Of a stretch of 64,000 nucleotides of DNA, positions 1 to 10,394 are shown piece by piece. How positions within the stretch are numbered: position 1 is the first letter of the stretch; every line of letters begins with the position of its first letter. The notes below the pieces were generated by a model. The model worked only from the letters and a program-made list of their open reading frames with translations. It was not told where the DNA came from and did not search any database. Source of the DNA: Notolepis coatsorum (taxonomy: Eukaryota > Chordata > Actinopteri > Aulopiformes > Paralepididae); NCBI GenBank assembly GCA_963971535.1, contig OZ020586.1:71015548-71079547 (forward strand). Reading direction: 5' to 3'. Position numbers and translations under genes: made by a program.

Positions 1-424
1 AGATTAACCAAAGCGATTACACACTGATCACTGAATGAATGGAGCTCAAATACTCTCCACACACACACACAGTGAAATTCCCCAGTACAATGATTAGCGT
101 GTGTAAGTGATCATGGTGTTTAAAGCTGGTGAGGAGAAAACAGGACAATACCAGTCTTAGTAATGCTTCAGGGATTGAGGTCAAATATGTGTAAACGCTT
201 TAAAGAGAGAGCCACGATACAATGTATCTGAGAAGACGTGGATCACACATCCATGTTATTGGTATCATTTATTTCTGTGCTGTCTTTTCAGCTATAGTGC
301 ATGGTGGTTTATAAGTGTTTCCATACACAAAGTGAATAGAATACACAATAGAAACACCACAATGACATTAAAACACTGTGAGCTGGCTTATATAAACCTG
401 TTCTTATATACCATATAGCCTTAG
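1..424. other. No recognised feature
   Basis: AT-rich sequence with a short CA run near 60-72. I see no convincing gene, repeat boundary or RNA signal here. Confidence 0.4.
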
Positions 425-524
425 ATAACCTAGCCTTAACCCCAACCTTAACCCTTACCTTAACTCTAACCTTAACCCTTACCCTAAGCCTTACCTTAAC
501 CCTTATCTTAACCCGTACATTAAG
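425..524. repeat. Degenerate telomere-like tandem repeat, left part
   Basis: Repeats of a 6/12-bp unit close to CCTTAACCCTTA fill this stretch. The same repeat resumes at about 884-972, so the array was split by the LINE fragment lying between. The unit resembles but is not the vertebrate telomere repeat TTAGGG/CCCTAA. Confidence 0.7.
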
Positions 525-884
525 TAAGTAAGTAAACTTTATTTTTATAGCACCTTTCTCAGAACAGAGTGCTTCACAGCATTTTAAAACATCAGTAAAA
601 ATACAAGAAATAAAACATGTGAAGAGAAGAAAAAACATTAAAATGAGCTAAAACAACAGAATAGACAATACAAAACTAAAAACTAAAAGACATAAACAGA
701 AAGAAACAGCTATGGGTGTTTAAAAAGCCTGCCTGTAGAAGCAAGTTTGTAGCTGCCTTTTTAAAAATGAGCTCTGAGGGAGTGGTTTTCAGGTTTATGG
801 GGAGGGCGTTCCAGAGCCTTGGGGCAGTCACTGCAAAAGCTCGGCCCCCTTTGGTTTTGAGTCTGGTCCTGGGCACCATTTAAC
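525..884 (-). mobile_element. 5'-truncated LINE (L2/CR1-type) 3' end
   Basis: On the minus strand, bases 879 to about 715 encode the C-terminal end of a non-LTR reverse transcriptase; the stretch around GRAFAVTAPRLWNALP is the typical tail motif of L2/CR1-type ORF2 proteins. The 3' untranslated part runs leftward into an A/T-rich end and a short TTAC-type tandem tail near 525-537, as expected for a LINE that inserted by target priming. Only the last 70 or so codons remain, so it is a dead copy. It sits inside the telomere-like repeat. Confidence 0.65.
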
Positions 885-972
885 CCTTACTTTAACCCTT
901 ACAGTAACCTATACCTTAACCCTAACCTTAACCCTTACCTAAACCCTTACCTTAACCCTTATCTTAACCTCA
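884..972. repeat. Degenerate telomere-like tandem repeat, right part
   Basis: Continuation of the CCTTAACCCTTA-like array after the LINE fragment. The units are imperfect, suggesting an old array. Confidence 0.65.
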
Positions 973-1059
973 CTAGAGAGACTGCAACTTGTTCCTGTTC
1001 GCGGACGACTCATTTGCCGAATGTCTTCCCCTGCTCTCTCTCCCGTTTCACCCTACATC

Positions 1060-1846
1060 TGTCGGTCATACTTGACCAGAAAAGCGATAAACGCTAAAAA
1101 ATGAAGTTTAAAAAAAAAAGAAAAAGCCCTCAGCTCTGAACTCAGCAAAATCTGCACTTGGCTCGCTGATAACAAAATATATTACACCTGGGTAAAACAG
1201 AGTCCATTCTCTTTGGATCAAATAACAAACTCAGCAAGGCCAACGGCTTCTCTGTTACAGTGGGTGACAATATTGTCACAAGGAAAGATGAAATGACATG
1301 AGCTCCATCCTAGAGGCAAATATTTCCTGTGACAAAATGGCAACCAATGTAATAAAAAAAGTCAGCCAACAAACAAGATTCTTGTACCGGATCTCCTCTC
1401 TGGTAAACAAGAATACCTTGAAGACTCTAACAGGAGCACTCATTCAATGGTACTATGACTATGCTTGCACCGCATGGTACCAAAGCACCTCAAAGGCACT
1501 AAAAACAAGACTACAAACATCACAAAACAAACTGGTCAGACTACTGCTTGACCTTACTCCTAAAACCCACCTCACCCCTGCCCATTTTGACATCCTAGGA
1601 TGGCTTAGAGTAGACGACAGAGTACAGCAACTTGCAATGGGCCTGGTCTACAAGATACACTACACCACTAACATACCCATGTACATGTTGAAATACTTCC
1701 CAAAGGTCAGTGAATTCCACGACCACAACACCAGAGGGAGTTCCACAAATCATGTTCAACCCAGATTCGGTTCAAACAAGGGACTAAACACGTTTTGCAA
1801 TTATGCCACAATAATGTGGAATGGCCTACCCACACCCGTAAAATAA
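1060..1846 (+). pseudogene. LINE ORF2 C-terminal remnant (reverse transcriptase)
   Basis: From 1298 an open frame of 182 codons runs to the stop at 1844-1846. Upstream, in other frames, I can follow more of the same protein (an LxxWLADNKxY-like stretch, then a GKTESILFGS-like stretch in a shifted frame), so at least two frameshifts break the copy. The open part has the connection-region signature of jockey-superfamily LINE ORF2 proteins: YDYACTAWY, then LQTSQNKLVRLLL, and a terminal MWNGLP motif. The catalytic domain (YADD) is absent because the copy is 5'-truncated. Exact clade not assigned. Confidence 0.65.
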
Positions 1847-2247
1847 TGTGATTCCCTACCCACCTTCAAAACCGCCCTCAAAGAGCACCTACTGGAGGCT
1901 GCGATTCTAAACTGGCCCCGGTAAATGTCCAAACCCCCCAACCACCCACCGACCCAACCCCCTCCAATGTACAGTTTCTTCCCCCTCGAATGAATATATT
2001 TTCTTTTAGGATCTCTGTCGCTTAAACTGTACTGTATATTTGTATGTCGTGTATGTCATAAATGTCATGATATATATCTGTATATCTGTATGTCGTGTAT
2101 GTCATAAATGTCATGATGAATTGAAAATGGGGGACCCTGATGTAAACAAGACAAAGGTCTTTCTCTAGTCTGCATCCCCTTAACAATTGTGTGTATTGAG
2201 CCATACTGTATTGTACCCATTCTGCAATCTGTTAATAAAGTTTTCAA

Positions 2248-3435
2248 TAGGGATGCCCCGATCACGTTTTTTGCCACCGATACCGATCACTGATCGTCTA
2301 TGAGCCATATCGGCCGATACCGATAGTTTTTGGTTTAAATTTTTTTTAACTAAATGTATATATACTTTTTTTTTTATATATAAAATATATATATTATATA
2401 ATTATACTTGTAGTTGTATTATCTGCGAGACATCGCCACCACGCAACAAGTCAAAATGCTCGCTATCTGCATTCTGCAAACAGCTCTACTGTCTGTGTGT
2501 ATACTCTGCTTTGTTCATGCCCTCAGCGTCCCCAGTCAGAGCGATAGTTCAACAGGGTCTGAAACGTGTTATGAAGCATGATAGCTAATTAGCCAATGTT
2601 CAGCTGCAAAAACAAATAATGTCAATTATGTTATAAGACATTGATATCAGGAGCTATCTGTAGCTACTGCTAGCCGGCTAGATGGCGTTAGACAATGCAT
2701 CATGTATTAAAATAAAGTGAACTATTTAGTTTACTGGGTCATCTCGTTAAAACTAACGTGAGCTAACGTGAGCTACCTATGCTAACGGAGGTCTCATGCT
2801 GACGCATCCCTATCATTCTTAAACTGAAATGTGCATTTGTTGATATCAGGAGCTATCAGTAGCTAGCCAGTTAGACAATGCATCATGTATTAAACTAAAG
2901 TGAATAGTTGACTGTGTAGTTTTGTTTAAACAGTAACGTTAGCTCGGTAGCTATTAACGTTAGCTCACGAGCGATAGCTAGTTAGCCAACGCTAGCCAGC
3001 CCAGCACTTGCGAAAACGAATACCAAACTGATGATATCAGACGTTGATATCAGGAGCTATCAGTAGCTAGATAACATTAGACAACGCCTCATGTATTAAA
3101 CAAAAGTGAATAGATGACTGGGCCATTTTGTTTAATGCTTATGTTGAAAGAGGAGCTCTGCGGTGCTCATGCAGTCGAGTCTTGCCGAAGGGTTTGTTGA
3201 CATGAGATGGGTCTGGGAGGGGGAGGAGGAGGAGGGGCAATACGTGCAGCAGCAGCTGTGTGGCTGTGAGAGAAGAGCGAGTGAGAACTCTGCAGAGAAT
3301 TGGATCATGTTTTCCGTGTCATCGATCGGTTTTCACGATTGGCGAAAATAAAGCATTATCGGAATTCACCAATCTCATATTTATACTGAATATCGGCCGA
3401 TACCGATCACTGGCCGATCGATCGGGGCATCCCTA
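2248..3435. mobile_element. Non-autonomous hAT element, 1188 bp, with 8-bp TSD
   Basis: Terminal inverted repeats TAGGGATGCCCCGATC (left) and its complement (right) bound the element. The 8-bp target duplication GTTTTCAA is seen at 2240-2247 and 3436-3443. No transposase is encoded. The interior has repeated GCTAACGT/AGCTAGC-type segments at about 2640-3070 and an A/T tract near 2340-2410. An inverted partial copy of the family lies at about 54195-54530. Confidence 0.9.
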
Positions 3436-3438
3436 GTT

Positions 3439-3480
<42 letters not shown>

Positions 3481-3590
3481 GTTACACCTAATCCTAATCT
3501 AAAACAGATCACTTGCTGAAATACAATGAACACATGTAACTGGCCTCTGACACTCGTCATTTCTGATACATTGTACTTACAACTTACAAC

Positions 3591-3700
3591 TAGGGATGTC
3601 CGATATTATCGGCCTACCAATATTATCGGCCGATATCGGCGTTAAAATGTGATATCGGAAAATATCGGTATCGGTTTTCAATTTTTTTTTTTTTTTTTTT
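3591..3700. mobile_element. hAT MITE end (fragment)
   Basis: Begins with TAGGGATGTCCGATATTAT followed by alternating TATCGG motifs, a typical fish hAT terminal repeat. It stops at a T-run of about 20 bases near 3680. No matching right end is visible, so this is a fragment. Confidence 0.5.
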
Positions 3701-3804
3701 TACATTTCTCTAACCTTTATTTACCCAGGCAAGCGAGTAAGAACAAATTCTGATTTTATTTATTGTCAAAAGTATGCATAATGTTGTGTTAATTCCACAA
3801 CAAG

Positions 3805-4475
3805 AGATATGTAAGGGATAATGTATAGCTACGAGGTCATTGTCGCAAAATAATTGACCGACACGTAGTTTAAAATACCGAGCCGCTTCGGCGAGGTGTT
3901 TTAAACGTCAGTGAAGGTCAATTATTTTGCGACAATGACAGAGTAAAGCTATACATTATCCCGCTTATTACATGGCTAACTTACTAACAATATACCTAAT
4001 TCATTTGACAAATCGCAGTTGTTCTGTGGCTCTGTCAGCCCAAATAAAGTGATTATTATTATCGCGGGCAGCCTCTGTTCTGGCTCCGCTGTAATACACA
4101 CACTCCGCTGTCAGTGCAGTCGCGGCAGGTGTGTCTGATTTGCTGCACTATACATTATCCCGCTTATTACATGGCTATCTTACTAACAATATACCTAATT
4201 CATTTTACATCGACTCGCAACACTGGTTCTGGCTGCGTTCTGGCTCCGCTCGTCGCTCCGCCCCCTGTCATCGCCGGCAGCAGAACACCGGCAGTGTCTA
4301 ATTGCACTGAAACAGGAGTGTGTGTCAGTGGGCTTGATTGCGAACAGCTGCGCACAGCGGTCATTATTGAAAAAACAGCGGTCATTATTGAAAAATAATG
4401 ACCGCTGTCGGGGGGCTATTGACCAATCACAAGCAAGCATTTCGGCGAATGTGAAAACGCCATGTAATAAGTAAT
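3805..4475. mobile_element. Palindromic foldback/MITE-like repeat
   Basis: Bases 3815-3885 and 3888-3962 form a long imperfect hairpin centred on the GCCGCTTCGGC loop: the outer stem is GGGATAATGTATAGCT and its complement, the inner stem GCAAAATAATTGACC and its complement. The right arm (about 3948-4010) is duplicated at about 4150-4212. A second palindrome built on CAGCGGTCATTATT lies at about 4355-4410, and GCCATGTAATAAG near 4459-4471 is the inverse of the sequence following each arm. No transposase is present; the superfamily is not assigned. Confidence 0.6.
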
Positions 4476-4769
4476 GTTAATTACCTGAAATTATTTCTCA
4501 ACACTACAAGAGATCAGTGAAATGATGGCCTGTAGCGCCTACAAGTCAATATCATGCCAGGCTGTTTAAATGGGACCTGGGTTAAAAAAAATTAAAAAAA
4601 AAGAACGGCACACAGGTCCACAGCATCATGAAGCACTGGCAGTTTTTTTTGGCTGTATCATCGAACCCTACATGGAGCTAGTGACACGAATAAACTACAG
4701 GCTGATCGCTCTCTCTATATTTCTATCTTTCTAACATTTATTTGTATAGATGCTGTAAACGTTGTTTAG
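4476..4769. other. No recognised feature
   Basis: About 290 bases with short A- and T-runs. I see no coding signal and no clean terminal repeat. Confidence 0.35.
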
Positions 4770-4817
4770 TTGTTGCACGGTATAGGTACATAGTATTAAT
4801 TAAAGAGCGTTGTTATT

Positions 4818-5337
4818 GTGTCTGTGCGGGCAGTCTGTGCTGGTCGGCGGGCTGACGCTGAGTTGGAATTTGCCAAACTCACTAGGAAACATGGTTTTAA
4901 AGTTGCGCCTGATTTTCCTTGTTCAGTGGAAGATTGCAGTTTGGCAGTCGGAAAAGTTGTTGGTCATGGCAGCATTAAATCGGCTGCTAGAATGAATGGT
5001 GCGGTGGTGATTTTTGTGGATAGCGTTGATAAAGTGAATAGAGTGGTTGAAGCATGTGTTATCGATGACAGGTTTGTCTTGGTATCGCCACTCAACACAC
5101 CATCAACGAGATTAACGGTATCAAACATTCCACCATTTATTAGCGATGATTTTTTTGTGAAAGAATTGTCGCGGTATGGGAAGTTAGTTTTGCCAATTAG
5201 GAAACTAACGTCAGGCTGCAAGTCACGGCTATTGAGATATGAGTCGTTTCACACAAGCGACAAGTGAACATGATCATGAATAAAAAAGACGAGAAACTGA
5301 ATGTAGTTAGTCAGGCATTTTATGCAAAATGTGCATA
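4818..5337 (+). pseudogene. Tx1-type LINE ORF1 N-terminal remnant
   Basis: An open frame of 149 codons (4818-5267), with features I associate with the ORF1 (nucleic-acid-binding, gag-like) proteins of Tx1-type fish LINEs: SAARMNGAVVIFVDSVDKVN, then SNIPPFISDDFFVKELSRYG, then GCKSRLL. The known family continues with a short basic stretch ending in FMILKN. Here that continuation (a MIMNKKDEKLNVV-like stretch) lies in another frame after 5267, so a frameshift breaks the gene. The CCHC zinc knuckles expected further on are missing. The product would bind the LINE transcript; this copy cannot. Confidence 0.6.
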
Positions 5338-5426
5338 AAAGGGGTTAAAGAGTGTACATGGGTTGAGTTTAACTTTAGATGCATCGTTGTTTTTAAACAG
5401 ACTATTTTTAAGACTGTGAATGACTC

Positions 5427-5897
5427 CAACATTTTGGGAAATTAGCTTATTTGCCATCTTCCCTGGAGTTAGACAAGAAGATACATACCTGTTTTCTTCT
5501 CTGTGCATGCAGTAGGAGTAGGAAGACACGCACCGTTAGCCTAGCTTAGCGTCAGTCATTGGAAGTAGGTTCCTCCATTAGCCTAGTTCCCAACGTCTTC
5601 CTACTCCTACTGCATGCACAGAGAAGAAAAAGGTATGCATCTTCTTGTCTAACTCCAGGGTTCCCAAAATGTTGGAGTGTTAAGATACATACCTTTTTCT
5701 TCTCTGTGCATGCAGTAGGAGTAGGAAGACGCACACTGTTAGCCTAGCTTAGCGTCAGTCACTGGAAGTAGGTTCCTCCATTAGCCTAGTTCCCAACGTC
5801 TTCCTACTCCTTCTGCATGCACAGAGAAGAAAAATGTATGTATCTTCTCGTCTAACTCCAGGGTAGATGGCAAATAAGCTAATTTCCCAAAATGTTG
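5427..5897. mobile_element. 471-bp foldback element with nested inverted repeats
   Basis: The outer inverted repeats start CAACATTTTGGGAAATTAGC and end with the complement. Inside, the GTTAGACAAGAAGATACATA / CTTCTCTGTGCATGCAGTAG block appears four times in alternating orientation (about 5468, 5600, 5690 and 5810), so the element can fold into two stacked hairpins. No coding capacity. No target duplication was identified. Confidence 0.7.
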
Positions 5898-5912
5898 TGT
5901 GTTGAGTGTTCC

Positions 5913-6473
5913 ATTAACATAATATGTTAAAACATGCACCCAACAGAAAACAGCCACACATACACACACAGATACAGTGTCGATCGGGGTAGAAATACAT
6001 ATCAGACCAACGATCAAATTTATATATAATGTTCTTACCTTGTATCTGATGTAATGCAAAAAGATTAATCCAAATCCTGATCGCCATTCCAAATATTGAT
6101 CGCGTTTATTGATCCAACGTTATAGTCCAAAACACATAATCCAGCTGCTCCCAGCCTCCCCAGTCAATGTGGTAACACGATACTGCATTTGCCCGAGAAG
6201 GGAAACCCGGAGTGGAGTTTCTTTTCTGATGCACATCTCCAGCCAATCCAATCCAATGATGTGCAATACCATCCGGGGGACGATAGGCGGCGGTATTTGC
6301 CCTTTTGCGAGCTCAGACCCATTCCCAACGATGACATCATGTTGGATGGATGAAAATGAATGGATATCGCTAATAAAAGAAATAACGATTAAAACCTGAC
6401 TATACTCGTGATTGGCACGCAAGCGATGGAGAGTTAACCTGACTATCATCGTGATTGGCACATAATGGGTTAA
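5913..6473. mobile_element. piggyBac-like (TTAA) element, right end
   Basis: The right boundary is TTAA at 6470-6473, preceded (read inward) by CCCATTATGTGCCAATCACG and an internal copy of the same end at about 6400-6437. The sequence immediately to the right resumes the Tx1 ORF2 frame, fixing the boundary. Two other ends in the window, at 25386-25389 and 29200-29203, share the pattern TTAACNCATTNNGYGCCA. No transposase frame is visible. The left boundary is uncertain. Confidence 0.5.
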
Positions 6474-6819
6474 CATTCACAGTTAACATATCCTTTTTAA
6501 ACTGTTACACTGTACAACGTCACTGTTTTGGCTCCTGGAGGAGCCTTTAATCCAGGGTTCAAGGTTGAACATTCAAGGCAACAGCAGGACTGGCCTACAT
6601 CAGAGACTGTGCTCAGCTGAGACTGTGAAACTGAAGCACATAGTGGATGTGGCAGGTCCAAGACTTCATGACACAGAGGCTTGAGGTCAAGCCGGCACAC
6701 CAGAGACATTCTGAATGCTTGGCTAAATAGACTCACGAGCGAAGAAGTGGACATATTACATGCTTTGGGGACTGAGGTGCCTGATGATAATAGGGATCCT
6801 TTCCCTCAGCTGGGGCTTG

Positions 6820-7350
6820 AAGTTCAAGTTTCTTTAATAGTTGTCATACAGAAGTACAGAATACTTTTATACAAAATGCTTCTTACTGTTACGCTCCAGA
6901 GACTGTGCAAGACAAGATAAGTATGAAATAAAATAACATAGTATAGCATGTAAATTATAAGTAAAAAAAATGAGGTCACAGTGTTCAGTATAGACATATG
7001 TACAATGTTCGATGCAGAATAGACGTAACTGAGTTACCATATAATATACAATACTGTGTAGTGTACTAATATACAATACTATATAGTGCAAGGCAGAAAT
7101 AGGATGAGGTGCAATTTAGGTACAATTTACAGTAGGTGTACGAGTTGTAGTGCAAATCCTTTATCAATAAATATAAAGTGTGTTTGTGTGATCTAAAGTG
7201 TGGAGAGTGGGTGCTGCAGTGTGTTGTTTGTTTAAGTGAGTGTGTGCGTGTGGGTGTGTGTGCTGTGTGCATTTGATGGTTGTTGCATAGTGTTTATTGT
7301 TCGTTTAGCAGCCTGATGGCCTGGGGATAGAAGCTTCTTCTGAGTCTGAG
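6820..7350 (-). mobile_element. Rex1/CR1-type LINE 3' end, 5'-truncated
   Basis: Minus-strand copy of the LINE seen almost complete at 55.87-59.32 kb. It starts (3' end) at the AAGTTCAAGTTTCTTTAATAG tail and holds the 3' untranslated region with its CA/GT-rich stretch. It is truncated in the last codons of ORF2 (the region reading LLNEQ before the stop, near 7300). It splits the Tx1 ORF2. Confidence 0.75.
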
Positions 7351-8220
7351 TAGACTGGTTTGGAAGGGCCTTTGCTGGATTTGAATTCAAGCAAGGAAAA
7401 ATATGTTTATTTTGTAAACAGAATAATTTTTTATAAATATTGTGTTGTGATGTTGCTTTAAATAAAATGATGCTGAATGGGAGAAGGGACACTGTATGGA
7501 GAATATTTTAAGTGGCAGTGACTGTAAGCCAGTGTGGAGGGTGCTTTATAAAGCCCCACTGAATAAAAGGTCAGGTGACCTGCAGTGGAGGATCTTGCAG
7601 GGAGTGCTGGCAGTGAACAGTGTTGTGACGGGGTCCTCTCCCGAACTCCTTTGATTCTCTCATAAACAGGCGTAGTCGAAAGATCTCGTTGGTGGGTGTT
7701 TATTTCCCGCCTCCCAAAAGTGCAGAGGTGATATAGTTTTACAAAAAATGTGAAAAAGTGAAAGTAACGTAAACCAAAATACCCTATACTTACTATATCT
7801 AACAAAAGTGGAAAAAGAGAAAACAAATAAACAAAACAAAATATACTTAATACTTAACACTACACAAAGTCTAAATACACAATATACACTACTACTTCTA
7901 CTACAAGCAATACCAACACGTTGTACTAGGGATCCTGGTTACCTTCACTGTAACTCAGTCCATTCAAGACTGACGTCCCTGGGCCAAAGCAGCTCTCTTG
8001 TATCCAATAGCCCCTCCCACTAGGCTTTAAACAGGATGTACATATTATTATTCTTTTTAACACATTAAACCAATTCCTACACACAAAATATATATCCTCC
8101 ACTATATCACATAACTTCCAACTGTTTTAAATTACAGATAACCAAGTAAACAGTACAATACAATCATATCGCTCACGTGACGATTACCTTGCGTCAACCC
8201 CTCCCATTTAACCTGGCGGA

Positions 8221-9192
8221 CAGGGGAGGAAACTAACTTTTTGGCTTACCAGCCAACTGGCGAGTATCTGATTTTTTTTACCAGCCAAACAGATTTTTTA
8301 CCAGACAAAAAAAATCGCTAATTGTGATAATTACTTCTTTGTATGTCAAGCCGTGTCAATGTTGTGTATGCATCTGGGTAGGCACACTGTGCCTTTAAGA
8401 CAGCACGGTGGTCTTACGACAGTGCTGTGAAGTACCGTCAAGTGTTGTGGTAACGTCAGTTGGGTTGGTGTGCTGTTGTGCACAGTGCACTGGTTGAGCT
8501 AGCCCCTTTCGTGACTGCGATGTGCAAGCCAGGGGCTTTTGAGCATGAAATAAAATGTCTAACCTTACGTCGTAGTCCGGTGCTTTTTTGGAAACATTAT
8601 AGTCATAACAGATACACCTAGCTGGCTGCTTTGAGCACACGGGGCTAACGTTAGCTAGCAAGCAGCTATAGCTAAAACGCTAACTAGAAGCTAACCACTG
8701 TATACAGTTCCAGTAGACTAACATTACACCTCTGTGATTTAAATGTGTCCTTAGTAACTTATACTTGAGGGTTGTACTAGGGTTGGATGCAGTTCCCCGT
8801 TGGTCAGTCTGTCTGTTTTCCATCTTCTGCTGTGTTTAACGTTATCTGTTTGCGAGTGCTCCTGATGGCTAGCCTAGTACCGCGGGACTTTTATTATTAT
8901 ATGTCCGCGGGTTGGCCAGTACTGCGCAAACGTTTATTAAACATTATATGTCCGCGGGTGGTCTTGTGCAGTGCTCTCGTGGCACTGTCAACTAAAGCGA
9001 ACACTCAGAAGACGCGCACCGTTTGCCAGTGCAGTGATTGCAGAATGTTTTATTTTTTTGTATACTCGCCAGCAGGGGAGGAAACTAACTTTTTGGCTTA
9101 CCAGCCAACTGGCGGGTATCTGATTTTTTTTACCAGCCAAACGTAAAAAATACCAGCATTTGGCCAGTAAAGTGGCCTAATTTCCTCCCCTG
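8221..9192. mobile_element. Non-autonomous hAT element, 972 bp, with 8-bp TSD
   Basis: The ends are CAGGGGAGGAAA (left) and TTTCCTCCCCTG (right), flanked by the direct duplication CTGGCGGA at 8213-8220 and 9193-9200. The first 80 or so bases of the element are repeated near its right end (about 9074-9150), where the extra copy is preceded by CGCCAG, the inverse of the flanking target. No transposase is encoded. Confidence 0.85.
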
Positions 9193-9393
9193 CTGGCGGA
9201 TATGTGTGCTTCTGCTTGGCCAACACGTCAACCTAGGAGTGCAGAGCGAAGCAAATGCATCATGACTGTGAGTAAATAAATGTGATGAATGAATGTCTTG
9301 CTGTATGAACGTCATTCTGCTATAACAACGGAAACGGAATGAAATGATTGTGCGCATTCGGACATCCTACGAAAGCTGACAAGAGGGAATGTT

Positions 9394-9394
9394 T

Positions 9395-9425
<31 letters not shown>
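9394..9425. repeat. (TG)n microsatellite
   Basis: About 16 uninterrupted TG units inside the solo LTR. Confidence 0.95.
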
Positions 9426-9426
<1 letters not shown>

Positions 9427-10142
9427 GCTCCGCGGCATATGGCGTGTGTGCGTTCCCATGTGCGCTGTCCACATGAAACGCACCACATTACATTATACGG
9501 TTATGGTATATGGAAAGACAGACAATGAGTGTGTGTGTGTATGTACAGTATGCGCACTGCCCGCAAAGTCAGTGACGGAGCCGCACCGTCACAAGTGTTG
9601 TCGCAAAAATTAACACAGATGTATCCAACAAGTGTCCTTTCTGTCAATCACCAGAGACCATTTTTCACTGTTATGCTCAATGTGGGAGACTGCAGGTGCT
9701 TTTTGGTGCTTTACAAGCCAATTTCGTACAATTTAATGAGAATTGGTGCTGGTTACCGGAGGGAAAATATTCAGCAAAATGGCAACTTCTGAATTTTGTA
9801 GTGGGACAAGCTAAGTTGTGCATATATAAAACAAGTAGGAAAAGCTGTATGGAAAATGGTTCGGGGGCAGATTTGATTCCTCTGTTCATTGCGCTGGTGA
9901 AAGTGAGAATCAGAGGGGAATGGATTTGAGTTTTTTTCTTCTGATGAAAAATGTAGAAGTGTTTATTTCAAGGTGGTGCTACAATGAAGCCATTTGTTCA
10001 GTCATTGAAGAGGATTTGGTTTTTAATTCCATTTTTACATAGCTTTTAATGCTGTCGAGTCTGTGATGATTTGTTCTTGTGGATTGTGTTTGTAATATGA
10101 TGAATTTAATATTTACTGGTAAATAAAGGTGTGTTAAAAAAA

Positions 10143-10171
10143 TCTCTCTCTCTCAGACACCACAAAGACAT

Positions 10172-10248
<77 letters not shown>

Positions 10249-10285
10249 GAAAGAGAGAGAAAGAGAAAGAGAAAGAGAGAGATAG
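10143..10285. repeat. (AG)n microsatellite
   Basis: A short CT run, then about 100 bases of AG repeats with a few AAAGAG interruptions, directly after the Tx1 LINE 3' end. Confidence 0.95.
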
Positions 10286-10394
10286 ACAGAGGCCTACAGA
10301 TTGAGAAATTATCTCATGAATTATCTTTGTCCACACAAGCATTTAGCACTGTTGCAGAAAAGATCTCCATCCATCCATACCAGCTTGCCTGAAA

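Larger units (their letters stand above)
990..3480 (+). mobile_element. 5'-truncated LINE 3' end, split by a hAT element
   Basis: A non-LTR retrotransposon end: a broken ORF2 C-terminus (about 1060-1846), a 3' untranslated region (1847-2247), and a CAAT-repeat tail at 3436-3480. The tail is separated from the body by the hAT element at 2248-3435. Removing that element and one copy of its 8-bp target duplication rejoins AAAGTTTTCAA to the CAAT repeats. The untranslated region contains short duplicated segments at about 2035-2115. The same 3' end occurs again at 62.3-63.4 kb (three pieces) and at about 25.4-25.6 kb, so this is a multicopy family. Confidence 0.75.
7624..9593 (-). mobile_element. 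Solo LTR (about 990 bp) split by a hAT element
   Basis: The termini are TGTGACGG at 7624 and CCGTCACA ending at 9593, a TG...CA pair, flanked by the 5-bp target duplication AGTGT at 7619-7623 and 9594-9598. On both sides the Tx1 ORF2 frame is directly continuous, so the boundaries are exact. On the minus strand AATAAA lies about 85 bases from one end, as expected for the R/U5 part of an LTR. Subtracting the internal hAT element and its target duplication (980 bp) leaves about 990 bp. The retrovirus-like family is not assigned; Gypsy is the likeliest guess. Confidence 0.7.
6490..9930 (+). pseudogene. Tx1-type LINE ORF2 C-terminal region, interrupted
   Basis: Three separated blocks together read as the C-terminal part of a Tx1-like ORF2. 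The first (about 6490-6820) holds an LLEEPLIQGSRLN-like and a DVAGPRLHDTEAL-like segment, then NAWLNRLTSEE and DPFPQLGL. The second (7350-7623) encodes VWRVLYKAPLNKRSGDLQWR. The third (9599-9930) starts at VVAKINTDVSNKCPFC, with a CPFC...HCYAQC zinc-type cluster, and ends at the stop 9928-9930. The block boundaries coincide with the Rex1-type LINE and the solo LTR. The first block also needs frame changes, so the gene is dead. Confidence 0.65.
4770..10140 (+). mobile_element. Decayed Tx1-like LINE, split by several insertions
   Basis: Remains of one Tx1-type non-LTR element appear in order on the plus strand: the ORF1 start at 4818, ORF2 C-terminal pieces at about 6490-6820, 7350-7623 and 9599-9930, and a 3' end finishing near 10138 after AATAAA. 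Most of ORF2 (endonuclease and reverse transcriptase) is missing between 5340 and 6490. Insertions inside are a foldback element (5427-5897), a piggyBac-like end (to 6473), a Rex1-type LINE (6820-7350) and a solo LTR (7624-9593). That the ORF1 and ORF2 parts belong to a single copy is an inference from order and strand. Confidence 0.6.

Noticed and set aside
425..972. Interstitial telomere
   Set aside because: The unit is CCTTAACCCTTA-like and degenerate, not the vertebrate TTAGGG hexamer.
6681..6920. A possible host gene exon (HTRDILNAWLNRLTSEE)
   Set aside because: Order and context fit the Tx1-type ORF2 region just before the segment at 7350-7623, so it is better explained as LINE.
9529..9792. 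Independent small gene at the CPFC motif
   Set aside because: It reads continuously from the Tx1 ORF2 block at 7350-7623 once the solo LTR is set aside.
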